Shown here: positions 51,471 to 52,037 of the stretch, one piece after another
Position numbering within the stretch: the first letter of the stretch is position 1
Layout: each line of letters starts with the position of its first letter
Origin: a virus
Length of the DNA stretch: 52,037 nt
Virus record (IMG/VR): IMGVR_UViG_3300042445_003306
Coordinates: 1-52,037 of that record
Strand: one strand, 5' to 3'
The notes under the pieces: generated by a model
What the model was told of the DNA's origin: nothing
Databases searched by the model: none
The model's input: the letters and a program-made list of their open reading frames with translations, nothing else
Made by a program: the position numbers and the translations under genes

Positions 51471-51753
51471 ACAACAAAGAATCGCCATAGCGGAAGCGTG
51501 TGGGTTTGCTAAAGACTGGGATTTTAAAAGGGCGCAACCTTGCCGTGGATGGTGTGTCACTAGCCTTCCCGACTACCTCAACGACCTCAACGCGATGCAC
51601 GAGGCGGAGAATGTGCTGACGAACGAACAATGGTGGTTGTTTGTGGAGTTTCTTACTGAAATCCGTGGTGGTGGTGTAGCTCTTTGTATTTCAGCCACCG
51701 CTGCTCAACGCGCTGAAGCCTTTTTGAAAACACTGAACCTATGGAAACCATGA
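51460..51753 (+). CDS. Phage ABA-sandwich domain protein, GTG start (97 aa)
   Basis: NPEQQRIAIAEACGF, LPDYLNDLNAMHEAENVL and ATAAQRAEAFLKTLNLW define the family; paralog of the 29428 gene. It starts with GTG at the family's normal N-terminus. ATGA-coupled to the next gene. Confidence 0.8.
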   Translation: MNPEQQRIAIAEACGFAKDWDFKRAQPCRGWCVTSLPDYLNDLNAMHEAENVLTNEQWWLFVEFLTEIRGGGVALCISATAAQRAEAFLKTLNLWKP

Positions 51754-52037
51754 ATACAGACACACCAGAAACAGACGGAGAATGGAACCGCCTAGCTTGC
51801 CAAGACCACCCGGAATTTGAACGGAACCTAGCTGACTTCGCCCGTAAGCTCGAACGCGAGCGCGATGAGGTGCTGGAGCAGGTGCAACAACTGAACCACC
51901 AACTCGATAGATCGCAAGCAGCCGGAACAATCTGGTATCGCCGCTGTTTCAGCGAGGATGCGGAATGGAATCTAGGAGAGTTGACCAAGCTGACTGAGGA
52001 GCGCGATGAACTCCGCGACATGCTACAAGAAGAACAA
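51750..52037 (+). CDS. Coiled-coil protein with NTPETD-type N-terminus, partial
   Basis: MNTDTPETDGEWNRLACQDH, then helical heptads (RKLERERDEVLEQVQQLNHQ, LTKLTEERDELRDMLQEE). The reading frame stays open to the end of the window. The ATGA overlap fixes the start at 51750 (an in-frame ATG at 51741 also exists). Related in design to the 33657 protein. Confidence 0.7.
   Translation, partial: MNTDTPETDGEWNRLACQDHPEFERNLADFARKLERERDEVLEQVQQLNHQLDRSQAAGTIWYRRCFSEDAEWNLGELTKLTEERDELRDMLQEEQ

Noticed and set aside
1-52037. CRISPR arrays, insertion sequences, integrase or attachment sites
   Set aside because: No regularly spaced direct repeats with unique spacers, transposase or recombinase genes were seen; repeats here are promoter cassettes, protein repeats and tRNA-like elements.

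Overview
The window looks like part of the genome of a large T4-superfamily tailed phage (myovirus). T4-type core genes are present: class I NrdA/NrdB, a T4 RNase H (FEN-type) exonuclease, a SegE-like GIY-YIG protein, a Cas4/RecB-like nuclease, ClpP, ThyX, PhoH and a DinG/XPD-type helicase. About a dozen copies of the T4 late-promoter word TATAAATA stand just upstream of late genes. Many other genes carry sigma70-type promoters TTTACA-N17-TATAAT. The host cannot be named from this sequence. Coding is dense and almost all on the + strand, with frequent ATGA stop/start overlaps.

Layout. 1-7360: nucleotide metabolism and replication/nuclease genes (nrdB, nrdA, zinc ribbons, SegE-like, RNase H, DUF6433-like, PD-(D/E)XK nuclease, ClpP), closed by a bidirectional terminator facing a lone minus-strand HExxH metallopeptidase (7361-7939). 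8100-11605: an HNH gene and then a run of late-promoter genes whose products share an N-terminal leader with (L/I)xE sites, resembling T4 internal head proteins with capsid-targeting sequences. More of these lie at 21076-22752.

11690-21032: a 9-kb tRNA array. I can fold about 28 tRNA genes covering 19 amino acids (no His found), including an initiator-type tRNA with a C1:A72 mismatch. They are interleaved with roughly 20 structured, mostly non-canonical RNA elements that have 6-13 bp terminal stems. Several are exactly 75 nt and many are followed by a T-rich ATTTT-type spacer. A thioredoxin-like gene, a 73-aa ORF, a GIY-YIG and an HNH homing endonuclease and a lipoprotein gene sit inside the array. 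23520-23842 is a complete tmRNA with tag ending GENTLALAA, followed directly by a Vsr-like (EDxHD) homing endonuclease.

24671-38845: UV-damage endonuclease UvsE and then many small accessory ORFs, including repeat proteins, YopX-like paralogs, coiled-coil and membrane peptides, a metallophosphoesterase and ThyX. They are driven by two early-type promoter families: a conserved cassette with a TTTACA/TATAAT promoter, and a compact GGAAC-TATAAT promoter that places the ATG at or next to the predicted transcription start. 39864-43754: a glycan cassette (glycosyltransferase, two related SGQ/GQ-type proteins, a HAD-nucleotidyltransferase fusion). 43832-49364: small membrane protein, PhoH, a candidate ~145-nt sRNA, DinG-like helicase (minus), small early genes and a DraRnl-like RNA ligase. 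49351-52037: further small ORFs, including a second Phage-ABA-sandwich protein and a partial coiled-coil gene running off the end.

Together the tRNAs, tmRNA, RNA ligase and structured RNAs suggest heavy investment in controlling or repairing translation. NrdAB, ThyX and the thioredoxin-like protein feed dNTP synthesis.
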